This document shows positions 24,957-36,863 of a stretch of DNA of 64,000 nt, in pieces. Every line of letters starts with the position of its first letter. Position 1 is the first letter of the stretch. Both the position numbers and the translations under genes were made by a program. The notes under the pieces are model-generated. The model made no database searches and had not been told where the DNA came from. It saw only the letters and a program-made list of their open reading frames with translations. The DNA lies in assembly GCF_016086655.4 (NCBI RefSeq), contig NC_052135.2:71645702-71709701 (forward strand). Direction: 5' to 3'. The DNA comes from Lepeophtheirus salmonis (Eukaryota > Arthropoda > Copepoda > Siphonostomatoida > Caligidae).

Positions 24957-25130
24957 TTAGTTTTCATGACGTATTATTAGATTAGCTACAAGGAGCTATG
25001 AAAGAAATGAAGTACACACTTATCACACTTCTTAACGAGTAAGAACATAGGTAAGAAATTATTTCGATGTGGAAACTCAATTCTACTCTGAGATCCACAG
25101 GGACTTTTATTTATACGTCCTAAGAATTTA
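24957..25130 (+). repeat. R1 dispersed repeat, copy 6, tandem to copy 5
   Basis: CTTAGTTTTCATGACGTATT, TTAGATTAGCTACAAGGAGC, GAAACTCAATTCTACTCTG and ACAGGGACTTTTATTTATAC keep the R1 order. It starts about 60 bp after copy 5 in the same orientation. The minus-strand ORF across it is a by-product. Confidence 0.8.
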
Positions 25131-25509
25131 CAAAAGCACAAGTACTTCCTTTTAAGATGTACTTCTTCAAGAATGAAAAATAATTGAGAAGAATTTCGGA
25201 AGAATAAAAACACTGTTGTCTTGACAACTACTAAAAATATCGAGGTTGTCTAAGGTTGTATAATTCTACAGCTCTAATTATCTATAAGAAAAACTGACTC
25301 TCACTTCTCTTATTAAAACTCTTCATTGCAAAACAAAAGTACTTTCTGTGAAGTGCGAGTATATGAAAGAATAAAAAAGAAGACACGCTTTGAGGGAAAT
25401 TGGCACACTTGTTGCAACTGCCCCCTTTGTACTGAAGGTTACTATATCTCAAATTGCCCCTGTATGAGTGGTTTTTGAATTTTGATAACATTCTTGCGAC
25501 TCAGTGCAA

Positions 25510-25890
25510 AGTAATTAATGATTTTCAAATGATTTCCTTTTAGATTCCCCACACTTTTTTCTAATCCGTTGTGCCAAATCGCTGCACAAAATCAGTTAGA
25601 TCCATGTTGAATCGGTCGAAAGATTGCTGCGAAAATCATTTGTGTATTTGCTTTTGCTCAGTATTTCGCAAATGCGGCAACCTTTTGGCAAAGAGCTTTT
25701 CGCATTCCGAATTCTTCATGCTCGATCTCCACACCCTTTCTTCCGATATCCCTACAGCCTCAGCTATTTCACTCGTCTGTATATTGTTCAACACGATGTA
25801 ACTTCAGTTTTTGGCTGTTCTTCAAGTGGATCATCCTTGAGGCATTTGTAACCACTTTTACATTCAGCTGCCTACTTTTCAACAGTTGAA
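25510..25890 (-). pseudogene. Mariner transposase fragment (linker and second HTH)
   Basis: On the minus strand, AAECKSGYKCLKDDPLEEQP (about 25870-25810) matches the WVxEFKRGRTSxxDDPRxGRP linker. SEIAEAVGISEERV (about 25770-25730) is the second helix-turn-helix. PHLRNTEQKQIHK follows, then FDRFNMDLTDFVQRFGTTD (about 25625-25565) ends at the TTDE motif holding the first catalytic Asp. Frameshifts and stops occur between blocks. Nothing of the catalytic domain after TTD is recognisable. It fits the same CGAGGG-type mariner group as the 23.6-24.1 kb copy, but the parts do not overlap, so one parent cannot be assumed. Confidence 0.85.
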
Positions 25891-28001
25891 ATAGAAGGAA
25901 CATATTCTCGAGGTTACTGGTTTTAAAACGGTGGCATAAGACTAATCTCTTGGTTCTACCTAATAGAACGAAATTGCCTATTAATCAAGTAATATAAAAT
26001 ATATGCCTGTAACTATTTTACTTTTTACCCAGATATTATTTGAGTATATCCAATCAGCCAATTGACAACATATCAATTATGATCAATAATTGGATAATCT
26101 TATACACTTTTTATGTACCTCTGTTACTTAAATTTTAAAGTACATGCTTTGTGGAGCTTAAAACTAAGTATATTTTTGAAGGGATATTTGACATTGAAAA
26201 TATTTACGAGAAGGAAGAATAACTAGGTTGTCTTTTCCACTTGCATAGGATCTATTTCAAACCATATAATTTATTGTTATGACATATGCAATTAACAATG
26301 ACATAATTGACGGAATAAAATAATAAATTCTTTGATTAAAATCTACATCACCTTATCAAAAGATTTGTTCTTATATAATATTACTGTAAAAACATTTGAT
26401 TAGATAATTTGCTTCAACAGCTCCTGTATTACGGTTTATTTATACAAACATATCTAAGAAATATACCCCATAGACTCCTAACTCATTTGCTCATTCAACC
26501 GGTCTTTCAAGCCTTGGGGGAAAAAAAAGGTAATGATCAAGAAGTAGTTGACTAATTACGTCAGTCTTCATAATAGTTCATGATTCTGCACGGTAACCAA
26601 ATAATGGATTTTATTGATATTTTTCATTTAAGTTCTTAAAGCTCCAGAAATGGTTTTGGTAAATTTTTTCCATGACTGCCTAAAAATAGAATTTTCTTAA
26701 AAACAAACTTTTTGACTAACAAACGACTACTTTCTATATAAAATAAAGAAATAAAGATTATGAAGTTCTAAGAATTATTCAGGTATTTATTTATCTCTTT
26801 GTACACTCATTTTAAAGTAGATTTTAAGATTAACAGAAGAAAAAAAGAGAAAAAAATATGACAAAGGATTTTCGACAATAATATGAAAGTTTTGGGAACG
26901 ACAGATCAACTTGAATATTTTTTATTCTTCGAACCTTAAAAACGCTAGTAAAAAGTGTATTACAATACCAACCAACATGTTGCACATATAATTTGTTAAG
27001 TTACATCGTCATAATTTTTTCTATTATGTAAAGCAGAAGAATTCATAATTAATTTTATTTTCTTAATAGTTCAAGTTTGTCAGCTTGTTTAACTCATCTA
27101 CTTATATTAAATTTTAGGTTGAATCCAGGTACATTGAAACATAGAAGTTGCCGTTCTAATTGTACAAAATATCATGTCAATAAACTTTCGAGGGATATAT
27201 TTCACCAACTCTTTTAATATGTATATCCTCATACGAGAATTGATCAAATTCCTTTTCAAAATCTATTAGCGTAAATAAATTTAATAATTAAAAATAATGA
27301 TAATAAAATCGAAATAAAATGTCAATGCAAATATTGGGTTCCCTCTCTGTATATGATGTAAAATATATACCTTTCTTGACTTTTATTCAAGATTTTTTAT
27401 ATGTTGACGCATAACAAATACTAATTGGTGATCTTACAGAGATACAAAGGTGATTTATGTGTGTGATTGTTTATTTCTTAGAAACAAAATTATTAGTATT
27501 GCATTTTATGTTAAAATGAAGGTAATAATCGATCATTTAAACAGGAATAAGACAATTTTTTTAGACGTAGATTTGCTCCATATCAAAAATGAAAAATCAT
27601 TCTTTAAGCAGATTCCGTATATCCACATATGTATAAGCGTACGTATGCGTACATATTTCCCAAGAAAAGTTATATTGTTCGTATATCGAAAGGATTAATG
27701 TATACATCATTGAAAATAACCTTGAAAAAATGTTACAGCACCTTTTTTGCTTTGTTTACCAAAAAGTATGTTATTATTTTCTTGGAAATAAGATACAATT
27801 TTACCATGTACTGCAGTCAACGACCTTTCGCCCATAGACTTATGACGTTGTCTATGATAATGCTGTATATAAAAATGTCATTTAACCCATAACTTCAATA
27901 ATGAGGAATGTGGTTTTATGTTCCTTCTAGAAAAGTTGATTTTGAATCAGTTCAAACCGGTAAAAGTTGATATTTCATCGTGTTAAAATCCCATATTTAA
28001 A
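25891..28001. other. AT-rich stretch, no recognised gene
   Basis: Overlapping forward ORFs at 27450-27892 are rich in I, F, K and Y, as chance frames in AT-rich DNA are, and show no motif. No repeat-family copy was seen. Confidence 0.4.
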
Positions 28002-28003
28002 TA

Positions 28004-28556
28004 TTAGGTTAAATATAAAGGTCTCAGCGTTTTTTTCTTTATGTTTTTATGGATCTATCTCACAATTAATATTTTACATCATAAAAAAGCTTAAGTATAC
28101 TTAAAGGTTAAGCGTGCACTTCAAAAAAGTTCATTTACAGTTTTGTGTTTCATAAAGCCAGTTGTGTGTTGCAGCGTTCCAAAATGGAAATAAAAAGACA
28201 AAATTTGATGCATTCCTCAATATTACATCGGCCAAGGTAAAAGGCAGAGCAGGCGGTCAAAAAAAAATAAATATAATATATATATATACTGTGTATAAAA
28301 CCAAAACAGTATCGAATGCGAGAGTAAAACGGTCGTTCCAACGATTCCGTTCTGGTAATATGGACATCGAAAATATCGATAAAATAATAGAAATCATTGA
28401 GTTGGTCCGGCATGTTTATTCCTTTGCCCAGGAACTGAAGATTAGCCAGAAAACCGAGTGGAACCATTTAGATGGGACAATCCGAACTATGCTAATTTTA
28501 TTATCAAAATAAAGCAAAAAAAAAAAAAAACGCAAAGAACTTTTGCCTTGTCCTAT
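28004..28556 (+). mobile_element. Internally deleted cecropia-like mariner with open DNA-binding ORF
   Basis: The 5' end TTAGGTTAAATATAAAG (TA at 28002-28003) and the reverse complement of the 3' end, ATAGGACAAGGCAAAAGTTC, are imperfect TIRs related to those of the 6592-7643 copy. The 5' untranslated parts of the two copies match closely (for example AAAGTTCATTTACAG). The ORF at 28162-28512 (116 codons) contains KKTKFDAFLNI, VYKTKTVSNA, RSFQRFRSGNMDIEN and IAQELKI-like SFAQELKISQKTEWNHL, the bipartite HTH region of mariner transposase. It then jumps directly and in frame to the 3'-terminal TIRTMLILLSK. The catalytic domain is absent. A one-base insertion puts the canonical ATG (about 28184) out of frame; the Met at 28162 is in frame. 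Confidence 0.85.
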
Positions 28557-28680
28557 TTTAACAACTATCATTTTAACCACCATATATTTTTTTACTATCG
28601 TTTTATTTTCATTTATTAAAATTTTATATTGTCGACAAAAAATGTAATATTTGAATTTTTTTTTTCCTTTTTTATTAATG

Positions 28681-29320
28681 TTACACCTCGTTCATAACCT
28701 TCATATACTCCTCTGTGTTGATTTTGAGACCCTTTTGGAACCAGTACGGAGGCATTGCCTCGCCATCAGATACCACCACACCTAACATAATGCCCCAAGC
28801 CCGGTGCTTTGTCCTATTGATAGGGAGAACCTCCTTGGTACTTGTGGCCAAATATCAATCATTTTGTGCATTTCTGGTTTGGTCAACAGTCCAAAACTTA
28901 TCATCACTGAAGATGCACACAACGTTAGAATTTTTCTTTATACAGTTTAGAAGTATTTTCCTTTGGTCACTCTCATTGCCATAATGGCCTTAGTTATGAG
29001 CTGCCAATCCCTTCTCATGTAGCTTTTGAGCATTAGATGCCTTACTGCATCAATTGTAGTTGTCTTGGACAACCCTGGGGCCTTTTCCAGGTTATGTCGG
29101 GGTTCTCATGGTTTCTGGCCTTGATTTCGGCCAACTTAGGTTCTGTCCGTATCCTATTGTGTCCACTACTATCTTTTTTTTCTCAAGGTCATTGCTAGAT
29201 TTGACCATAGCTTTGGCTTTATATAAATAAAACTTCTGGAGCACTTCTCCTTGTACATGATCTTTGAGATTGACAAATTGGCACCTAGAAGGGATCCAAC
29301 TCTTTCCCTCCATAATTCTA
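28681..29320 (-). pseudogene. Tc1/mariner-superfamily transposase, N-terminal two-thirds
   Basis: On the minus strand the frame ending at 28681 reads RKILLNCIKKNSNVVCIFSD, with DKFWTVDQTRNAQND after it. The first catalytic Asp lies in FSDDKFW (28905-28900). It continues through TKHRAWGIMLGVVVSDGEAM, PPYWFQKGLKIN and TEEYMKVMNEV with a single in-frame stop. Upstream (29313-29092), in other frames, come a first HTH-like segment and LMLKSYMRRDWQLITKA, matching the LGLKSYVRxxRHLLTxA linker. The catalytic segments with the second and third acidic residues are missing below 28681. This is among the better-preserved coding stretches in the window. Confidence 0.85.
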
Positions 29321-29329
29321 GACGGAAGC

Positions 29330-30689
29330 TAGATATCAATAAAACGAAAAAGAACAAAATCGAGGTCTTTACCTATTCTTAAAATTGAAAGTAAGGATGG
29401 CCAAACTTGCTTTGTATAATAATAAAATATTGCTCAAGAACTCAAAAATTGATTTTTATGACTATTTGAACTTAAATGAAACTGGTGAGCATTTCCATTG
29501 GCTGAATTGGACAAAAACAGGGGCAATGTTTCGCTAAATTCTTGCTTTCTAATATATTAAAGGAACATTATTATTGTAAACTTCATAGAGGAGTACTTCT
29601 CAGCCAAAGGCATAACTAACACAAAAAAAGTAGACTGACCTTGGACAAGAGTTCCTCATTAACAAAGCGTTCCACATAAGCTTTAGAATAATATTCTAGG
29701 AGCTATTTTTATTTTCCGTTAAAAACATATAAGCGTTGAACTTATTATTCGTATGGTTTACGCATAAGACGCACATATACATCAAGTATACAATTATACA
29801 CGATTTGCTCGACCGTAATGCAGAAATTTATTTCCAAAAAAAATAATTTTTAATATTTTTTCCGAAAAATTCCAAAAACTAAGCTTGAGTTGTATGTTTT
29901 TATGAAGAAAAAAAAGAAGGATATTCACTTTTCTTTATTTTTGTTCAAAATTGGTATGTTGGTACACTGCATAGCATACTATTTCAAATCAATGTAGGTG
30001 ATATCACTTTTTTGAAATAAAACAAAATATCATTACAATCTTCAATGATTGGCTACAACTTGATTCCTTAAATTCATATGAAGAATAATTGCCAATATTT
30101 TTCTTTGATAGATTACAAAATAATTATATTAAAACAGTCTTAGAAATATAATTACTTCTAATTTGAAGTGATTGCACAGGTAATACATATTCTGACATTA
30201 ATATTCGCCATTTGTTTCTCATGATTAACTTTTGGGCAATATTTACTTATTGGATATATTTTATATAAATGTACGTTGATGAGATTATAATCAAAAATAT
30301 TTTCAAGTGATGTACAACCAATTTCTTTTATTAAGGGATGCTAACAAATGGATTCTGAGTACTTCGTTTGTAGGTCCTTTTTTATAGGCTTCTAGTTTTC
30401 TAAAAATAAATTGATATTAATAAAATTACTAATTAAATAAGGATGTCAAATTGTTGGGTATGATTGTGTTTCATCAATGTGCCTGGACTGTGGGTGATCC
30501 CCCCCCCCTCCCCCCAAATAGATGATTAAAATCAATGAATAAAGATTTTCATATTTACCACTAAGAAAGTGAGAAGGTTTTTTTTAACAATGAGTCAATT
30601 TTTGATGGAACAACGAGTGAAGTAGAATTAGGCCTTATTGCCCAATGGACACTTCCCAAAGGACTGTATCATTTCTTGTTGAGTCTGTA
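29330..30689. other. AT-rich stretch with C tracts
   Basis: No gene is recognised. An interrupted C tract lies at 30499-30515 (C10-T-C6), unusual in this AT-rich setting. Confidence 0.4.
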
Positions 30690-30800
30690 GGTCGATTTTT
30701 AAAGCAAGGCACTATGGGCTGAACTTACTCCAATGTCGATCTTTTATTCTACTCCGAGTCCAAAAAAAATTACACTGATTACTCACAAGCAAACCATTGT
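30690..30800 (+). repeat. R1 dispersed repeat, copy 7 (partial)
   Basis: ACTTACTCCAATGTCGATC, TTATTCTACTCCGAGTCC and AAAAATTACACTGATTACT match the right half of R1. The left half is not recognisable. Confidence 0.65.
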
Positions 30801-31249
30801 CTTTCGAGCACATGTGGTTTTTAAGATTTAAATATTAAAGATAACAGCTTTGTAAAATATCTGTCTTGAAAAAGCCGCTCCTGACTTGTAGGTGACATTT
30901 GTTTTAAACCTCTGTGTATTGCTATATTATATATATTACGATCTTCCCATGACAAATTCTCTATGGATCGCTTTGACTATGTCACAGTTTGATATTAAAC
31001 GAAAGGTGTTGGATCGGTCCTGTAGTCCTACGATTCCAAACTATCTATTTTTCACTCATTGCTAGGATTGAATAAAATAAATAAATAAAAAATAATGAAT
31101 CAGAACTAGTAAATGCGATAAAATAATTAGTTCCAGCAACACCATTCCTATTTTAAACTTGAGGTATTTTGTCTTCTGAAAGAGGTTATGTTGATATTCT
31201 GGTAGAATATACTTTGTTACTACGTCAGTTTAACTGTTGTTGTTATCAT

Positions 31250-31315
31250 AAAAGACCTATAAGGACCGGTCCGAGGACTGATCAATTATATTAGGACCAG
31301 ACTTGTAGAAATGCA
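31250..31315. repeat. R3-like fragment
   Basis: CCTATAAGGACCGGTCCGAG, then GGACTGATCAATTATATTAG and GACCAGACTTG, share the GGACC/GGTCC signature of R3. It is too short to show termini. Confidence 0.4.
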
Positions 31316-32079
31316 GTCTTTTTAGTTTTTGTTTTTTGACACTGATTTAACACTAATTGTGGCTGATATAATTATTATAAAATAAAATGGACAAATTTCA
31401 AAAAAAAATATTTGATATGTTTTATATCATTATAAAATGAAAAACAAATATCAATCTTTGCACAAGAATAAGTGTTTTTGATCCATTAAAATTTAGTTGC
31501 TTATATATCCAAGATGGCCAACTTCCAGAGTTATGACGTTGCATAAAAAACACTTTTTACTATTTTATCATATTAATGAAATATTATGTATGTGATTGCC
31601 AAGTTATGCAAATGTATTTCCTAAATTTTAATGGGAAGAAAAAAATAAAATGCGATACTTGTCAATTGCAATACGATAACTGAAATATATAGAAAATATT
31701 TTTGTATGTACAAGTATATTAAAATAATTTACATAAGGTTTAGCATGATAAATATACAACATTTATGACTATAAAATATATAAATAATATATTTTACCTA
31801 ATCAAAACCACATTGCCCCTGTGGTTGTAAAAATGATTATTTGCAGCTACTTTGTAATAAGGACCAAAATAGTTGTGGTTAGCCTATGTGATGGTAGTTC
31901 AACTGTCTACCTGAGATGTAATTCCTTAATTATCATTCAAAATGATTCATTATGTGTATTTAATATTTCGGTTATAATTTATCTTTGTTCGCATTATTTA
32001 ATGAAAATCCACATTACTGAATTGTCATATTAAGTACTATACACGATGCTTTCCCCTCAAAAAACAGTGAAAAGTTGTG
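31316..32079. other. AT-rich stretch, no recognised gene
   Basis: The ORF at 31821-32033 has no recognisable motif. No repeat-family match was seen. Confidence 0.4.
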
Positions 32080-32410
32080 TGCAGTTGTTAAGAAGTAATT
32101 TCGTATTTACAACCCCTTTAAAAAAACAAAAAAACAATATCTTTATCATTTATAGTAATATTGGATCATAGGATAAAATGTTGTACAGATATGAGTGTAT
32201 ACTACAAACGCTTTTTTGACATTATTGCGCTTGGTCAGTTCAGTCGTGAATTATATGAAGTGGAAGAATTATGGACTCGTATTAAATTTCAAATTTTTGT
32301 TTTCTGAAAGAAAATACATAAATTGCGACAGGCAATTTACGTCTGCTTGTCACTTTGGCACTGGTTGGTACGTTTTAATGAGGCCAAAGATATTCATATT
32401 GAATAAATAG
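32080..32410 (+). pseudogene. Mariner 5' fragment, GTAATTTCGTATT-TIR family
   Basis: The inner TIR core GTAATTTCGTATT is at 32095-32107. Downstream, GGATCATAGGATAAAATG then AGTGTATACTACAAACGC aligns with the 5' untranslated parts of the copies at 38.0-38.8 kb (reverse) and 60.2-61.3 kb. The following sequence gives an N-terminal-like MKWKNYGLVLNFKF, then WLVRFNEAKDIHIE in another frame, matching the WFxRFxxGxFDIED linker. Nothing of the catalytic domain follows. Confidence 0.7.
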
Positions 32411-32744
32411 GAATTTTCTTTGTACGACATGTCAAAATGTTTATTAATAAATGTTCAATAGATAATAAGTACATCAATATTCATTAATCTGAAGTGTGTC
32501 AGAATGAAATGTACATCCAGTAATATTTGAAAAGTCTACCACATGTCCCAATATCGCTAGGGCAATTTTTTTTTTTAGAGATAATTTGATATAACTTATA
32601 TTTTTAATAAGTTCAGCTCTATACCAAGTAGTATATAAAAAATCTTAGCACTTTGAATCTTAAACTTCAACAAGATTTAGTTTATAATTCAGAATATAAT
32701 TTAAACAAAATTAATAATAAAGATAGGTGTATCACTGAGCACTC

Positions 32745-33320
32745 TTAATCATTAATGTAGCCACCCTTAGTGACAATGATGGCTTCCAGGTGGTGGTGAA
32801 AGGCATGGCACCCGCTGTGGATGTAGTTCTCTGTCATGGTGTCCCAGTGCTGGCTGACAGTAGCTTTGAGGGCCCCGGTGTTTTGATGACGGACACTGCT
32901 GGCGTGCTACTAGGCATGCATCCAAAATATGTAGTCGAGAGGGTTTGCATCAGGGCTTTACGGGTATAAAATTATCAAAAAATAGTTCAAAAGAACTCAA
33001 AAGAATTATGCAACGAAGGAGATTGTTTTCTTTTCATTGCTGGTGTCAAAAATCGGCTCTTCACCCTCACAAGGCTCTTTCCACCTACTTTTTTGTAAGC
33101 TCGCTGAGGAGTATGTATTGAAACTCCGAAATCTCTTCCATGGCCCCTTATAGACTTGAGAACATTGGCTTTGGCTGTTTTCTTTCACTCCTGCGGATCC
33201 AGTTTGACCTATTTGACAAATACCTTCTTCTTCTCTAATGTTTCGTACTTGTTCACAGCGCAGACGGTGTTCCTCCATATACCCAAATGCTTGGATTACG
33301 TGAATGGAAATTCGTCAATC
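32745..33320 (-). pseudogene. Tc1/mariner-superfamily transposase with central deletion
   Basis: On the minus strand from about 33300 a first HTH-like segment is followed by KANVLKSIRGHGRDFGVS and then GGKSLVRVKSRFLTPAMK, the usual linker before the catalytic domain. The catalytic centre is missing. After about 32985 the sequence resumes at PDANPLDYIFWMHA, with the third acidic residue (Asp) at 32946-32944, then ALKATVSQHWDTMTENYI and HHHLEAIIVTKGGYIND, with a stop at 32747-32745. Two stops lie between. The same linker type appears at 34.85 kb. Confidence 0.85.
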
Positions 33321-33380
33321 CCATCCAAGTGTCATTTTCTCTATTTGTACGTAAACTGGAGAGCTCAAGTATTTTTTTTT

Positions 33381-34414
33381 TTTTGTTTGAAAAAAAAAAA
33401 AAATTATGCTTTAATATATTGGAATATGAATTACATTCAATAACTCAAGATTCGTAAATTGTTGACTTATTAAGTCTTCAGATTTCAATGGACCCTATGG
33501 TAAATAGAGGTATTACTTAATTTAAAACTATCTGTCAGTAATGTTCTTTTTTCAAATTTGTAAAAACTATTACAGAAAATTGATGAACTCGTATGTCTTG
33601 AATGTTATTTTTAGAGGAATTAATTGCAAACAGAAATAAAAAATAATTAAACAAATTATTAAACTTCTCAAGTCAAGGAAAAAATTAGAAAATGTTATGT
33701 TGTATATAGATAATAGATGATAGAAGTTATTATGGCTTTAAAAATTTTACGAGGTATAATGAGACATAATGTACTTTGTGAAGTAATGTTGAGATGAATA
33801 CTTTATTATTTCAAAATATACAAATATTTAGATGTTATATTTATGCATAAGTATATGTAAAGGATAATAGATAATAATTATTCTAAATAAAATATTTTTT
33901 TTATATGTATAAAACCATGTATTCAACAAATTTATTCATAAATTATAAAATGAAAGAACCAAATATTAAGATTTATATTTTTGCCATTGTAAACTATTGG
34001 CCGTAAAAGAGGATTGCTTCAAGGAAAATATTAACTTTTGATAAGCTTATGTACAAAAAAATATTTGCCCTCAAACTAATTCAATGTAATCTTTGACTCA
34101 TTTCCTGTTTTTGCCTCATCTAAGTCGTTTTTTTAATTTGATGAATTTATAAATTAGTAAAGTTGACTGCGTTGTAGTGTTGTTCGATTTGACAATTTCC
34201 TATCGGTATTTTTTGATACTTTCCCCACTAAAAATTTATAACATTGGTAACACACGTACACCAATGTTATCATTTTGGAAACTATTTTTACTTTGCTCTA
34301 AAGTATTTCTCTAATTTTGAAAAGATGAATCATGTGATTACTACCGGGTAGTCCATTGGAATCTGAACATTTACTAATGAGGATTGAGTAAATTTAATTT
34401 ATTCATATTATTAT
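33381..34414. other. AT-rich stretch, no recognised gene
   Basis: Begins with T and A runs near 33371-33405. No coding or repeat-family signal was seen. Confidence 0.4.
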
Positions 34415-34595
34415 TATTAAATGTTCCTTTAATTGGTTAGATGGAGTTGCACTGATTAAGTATAAGTAGACATTATAGTATTACAATTACTCCATCTAAT
34501 CTAGGAATTTTTTTGGTGAAATCCATATACATATAGTATATTTCTTTCTCTAGGAATCACCGGGGCGCGAACGTACGCACATATTCATATCTTGA
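34415..34595 (+). repeat. R2 repeat, copy 3 (best preserved)
   Basis: The left half holds the arm TTAGATGGAGT (about 34437) and its complement ACTCCATCTAA (about 34489-34499), able to fold into a hairpin with a loop of about 40 nt. The right half reads TATTTCTTTCTCTAGGAATC then ACCGGGGCGCGAACGTACGC. The complement of GGCGCGAAC gives GTTCGCGCC, close to a Pol III B-box. Confidence 0.8.
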
Positions 34596-34689
34596 TGTAT
34601 AAAAGCATACACAATTAGTTATAAAAAAACATGAGCTCTCTACCTCAAGTACAAGTATAAAAAAAGACACTTTAACTTAATTAACAAAT

Positions 34690-35099
34690 TTATATTTGCA
34701 CACACGAAGCAGTTGGGCGTCTCTATGGCTAATGTCGACGCCATCAGCAAGTCTACAATGTTGGAAAGGAAGATTAGTTCTCTCAAAAATGTCCATCCAA
34801 GAGATCTCGGGGTTTCACACCAGACTGCCTGAGAGCCAATTAAAAAAGTGATTGGAAAGCGCCTGGTGAGGTTGGAGAGGCCACTTTTGACACCAGCAAA
34901 GAAAGAACCCCATCTTTTCCGTTGCAAGACTCTTTTGAATGTTTCTTTTCAGTTCTGTTGGACTTTGTTCTTGACACTTTATCCCCTCACCCCCTGCAGC
35001 CATGATACCAACTATCTCGAAACACCTTTTAGGTCCCAGGACTTCTGACTTCGCCTGAAAGCTATTATTGCCGCTAAAAGCGGCTACATTAATTATTAA
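34690..35099 (+). pseudogene. Tc1/mariner-superfamily transposase, N- and C-termini joined by deletion
   Basis: On the plus strand, SMATVDAISKSTMLERKI and ISGFHTRLPE-type segments precede IKKVIGKRLVRLERPLLTPA (about 34840-34900), the linker before the catalytic domain, then LFRCKTLLNVSFQF. The catalytic core is missing. From about 35048 a different frame gives RLKAIIAAKSGYINY with a stop at 35097-35099, the family C-terminus. The AKxGYIN tail matches that of the minus-strand copy at 32.7 kb, suggesting close families. Confidence 0.82.
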
Positions 35100-36863
35100 G
35101 AGAGTTCATACACACATCTACTTTTTTTTTTATTTTGTAAAAATTTCATTTGTTTATTAATAAATTATTTATGTTGAATTTTATAATTCAAAGTACTCAG
35201 ACTTTAATGAACCGCATATTATGTTTAGACAAAATTTTGGACCTATAATCTTTTTAATAATCCCTATAACAGTTTGTAATACATCATCGGACAGTAAAAT
35301 CATTTTTGCAACACCAATATTAATTTGTTCAAATATTTACTTTGTCAATTTGGAATTGACCCTTTTGAGGTTTAAGTAGCAAGATAATACTGGTATTGTA
35401 ACTTTTTTTAGTCACAACAGGGACCCTTGATACTCAGGGATGCAGTGGGTAATAATCAACTTTGTGGACCAGTGCTTCACTTGAACGACCCGTGGACTTG
35501 TATTTATCATAGGATATTTTATAAAATTTAATACAATTGACATTTGGATCTACTTATTTTCTAGACTTTTGTTCAATACTGTTTGAATGTTGACGCATCA
35601 CATATTATGGTACAATATTTTGATCCTTTGTCAACTACATTGTGAATGAATCATTTTTACTTAAGAAATATGCATAATAAATCACATATATATGTCAACG
35701 ACCTTAAAACGTATTTCATCACTTTTTTTTAATCATTATATATGTATATAAAATGAATTTAAATATTCTTTAGTATATAAACAACTCTTAATAATAAAAT
35801 CACGACTCTATGATTTTTTCAAAATTTAAGCTGTATGATGAAAAAAACTGAAGTAAGAATGGAAACAATGGAGAGAATCATGTCTGTGGGAAAGAACGTG
35901 ATCATAACTAAGTTCATAATGGAATTATCAATTTACAAAAAAGTGTAAAAGCGTCACAGAAAAGTGAATAAATATTTACAAGTAAGTAGAAAACTGTAAA
36001 TTTGTATGTTTTGGACAAAAAATTAAAACATTTTTGGTCATAACTTTTTTTAAATTAATATCCCTTTTTTTCGCAAAATATGTAAGATTCACAATCATTA
36101 AAGTACAAAAAAAAGTGGTGAACTGTAGATTTTGAAGTACTGCCTTAGCACACTATTGAGCATGGCCTCCTATTTGGGTTCCATGATTTCTTAGTTCTAA
36201 GTAGAACGTCATGTTAATTATTTAATTTTGCTAAACAATTTTTCATCATAAAAAAAATTATATTACTATGTAAATAAATAATTATGATTCATGTAATTAT
36301 TATCAGTGTTTTTTTAAATTGGAATCTTAGAAATAAAAAATAACATCTTTTACCAAATAACCATGACGTCATAATTGATGTAGTCCATTCTTCATTAAAT
36401 AATTAAACAGAGTCGACAACGTCTTATTGATACTATATTTCGGACACTAGTCATTATTTTAATTCCCAGGGAAAAGGGAAAAGAAATATCAAAAACAACA
36501 TTAAGAAAAATACTACTCTGATTAAGTGATGTACCAGCTTGATTCGTATTTCTTACATATATATCGATTTATTATTGATCTCGTTATCATGAATTTATCT
36601 TTCATTGAGAGATAACAACAACTATCAATTCAAAATCAAAAGACATGGCCTTATCACTACTATTAAGGATGTTTTTTACGCTATAGCGAATTTTAAACAA
36701 AAGTATTAACCCATCTCCTATACCCTAGATACTAATCAAAGCCTATATCTTCTACAAAAAAAAAAAAAAAAAAAAAAAAAACTGTCTGATCACAACACCA
36801 TCCACCTCCCTAAACCAAACACATGTTGTTTTTTAACCAAATCATCTTTTATGTAATATATTT
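35100..36863. other. AT-rich stretch, no recognised gene
   Basis: No coding motifs are visible. A 26-nt poly-A run lies at 36756-36781, with no retroelement body seen next to it. Confidence 0.4.

Noticed and set aside
27450..27892. Overlapping forward ORFs of 82 and 87 codons
   Set aside because: Rich in I, F, K and Y, no motif, as expected for chance frames in AT-rich DNA.
34540..34570. TTTCTTTCTCTAG as a 3' splice site (also in other R2 copies)
   Set aside because: It is part of the R2 repeat and present in most copies, with no open exon following.
36756..36781. A26 tract as a retrotransposon poly-A tail
   Set aside because: No retroelement body or target duplication lies next to it; simple homopolymers are frequent here.
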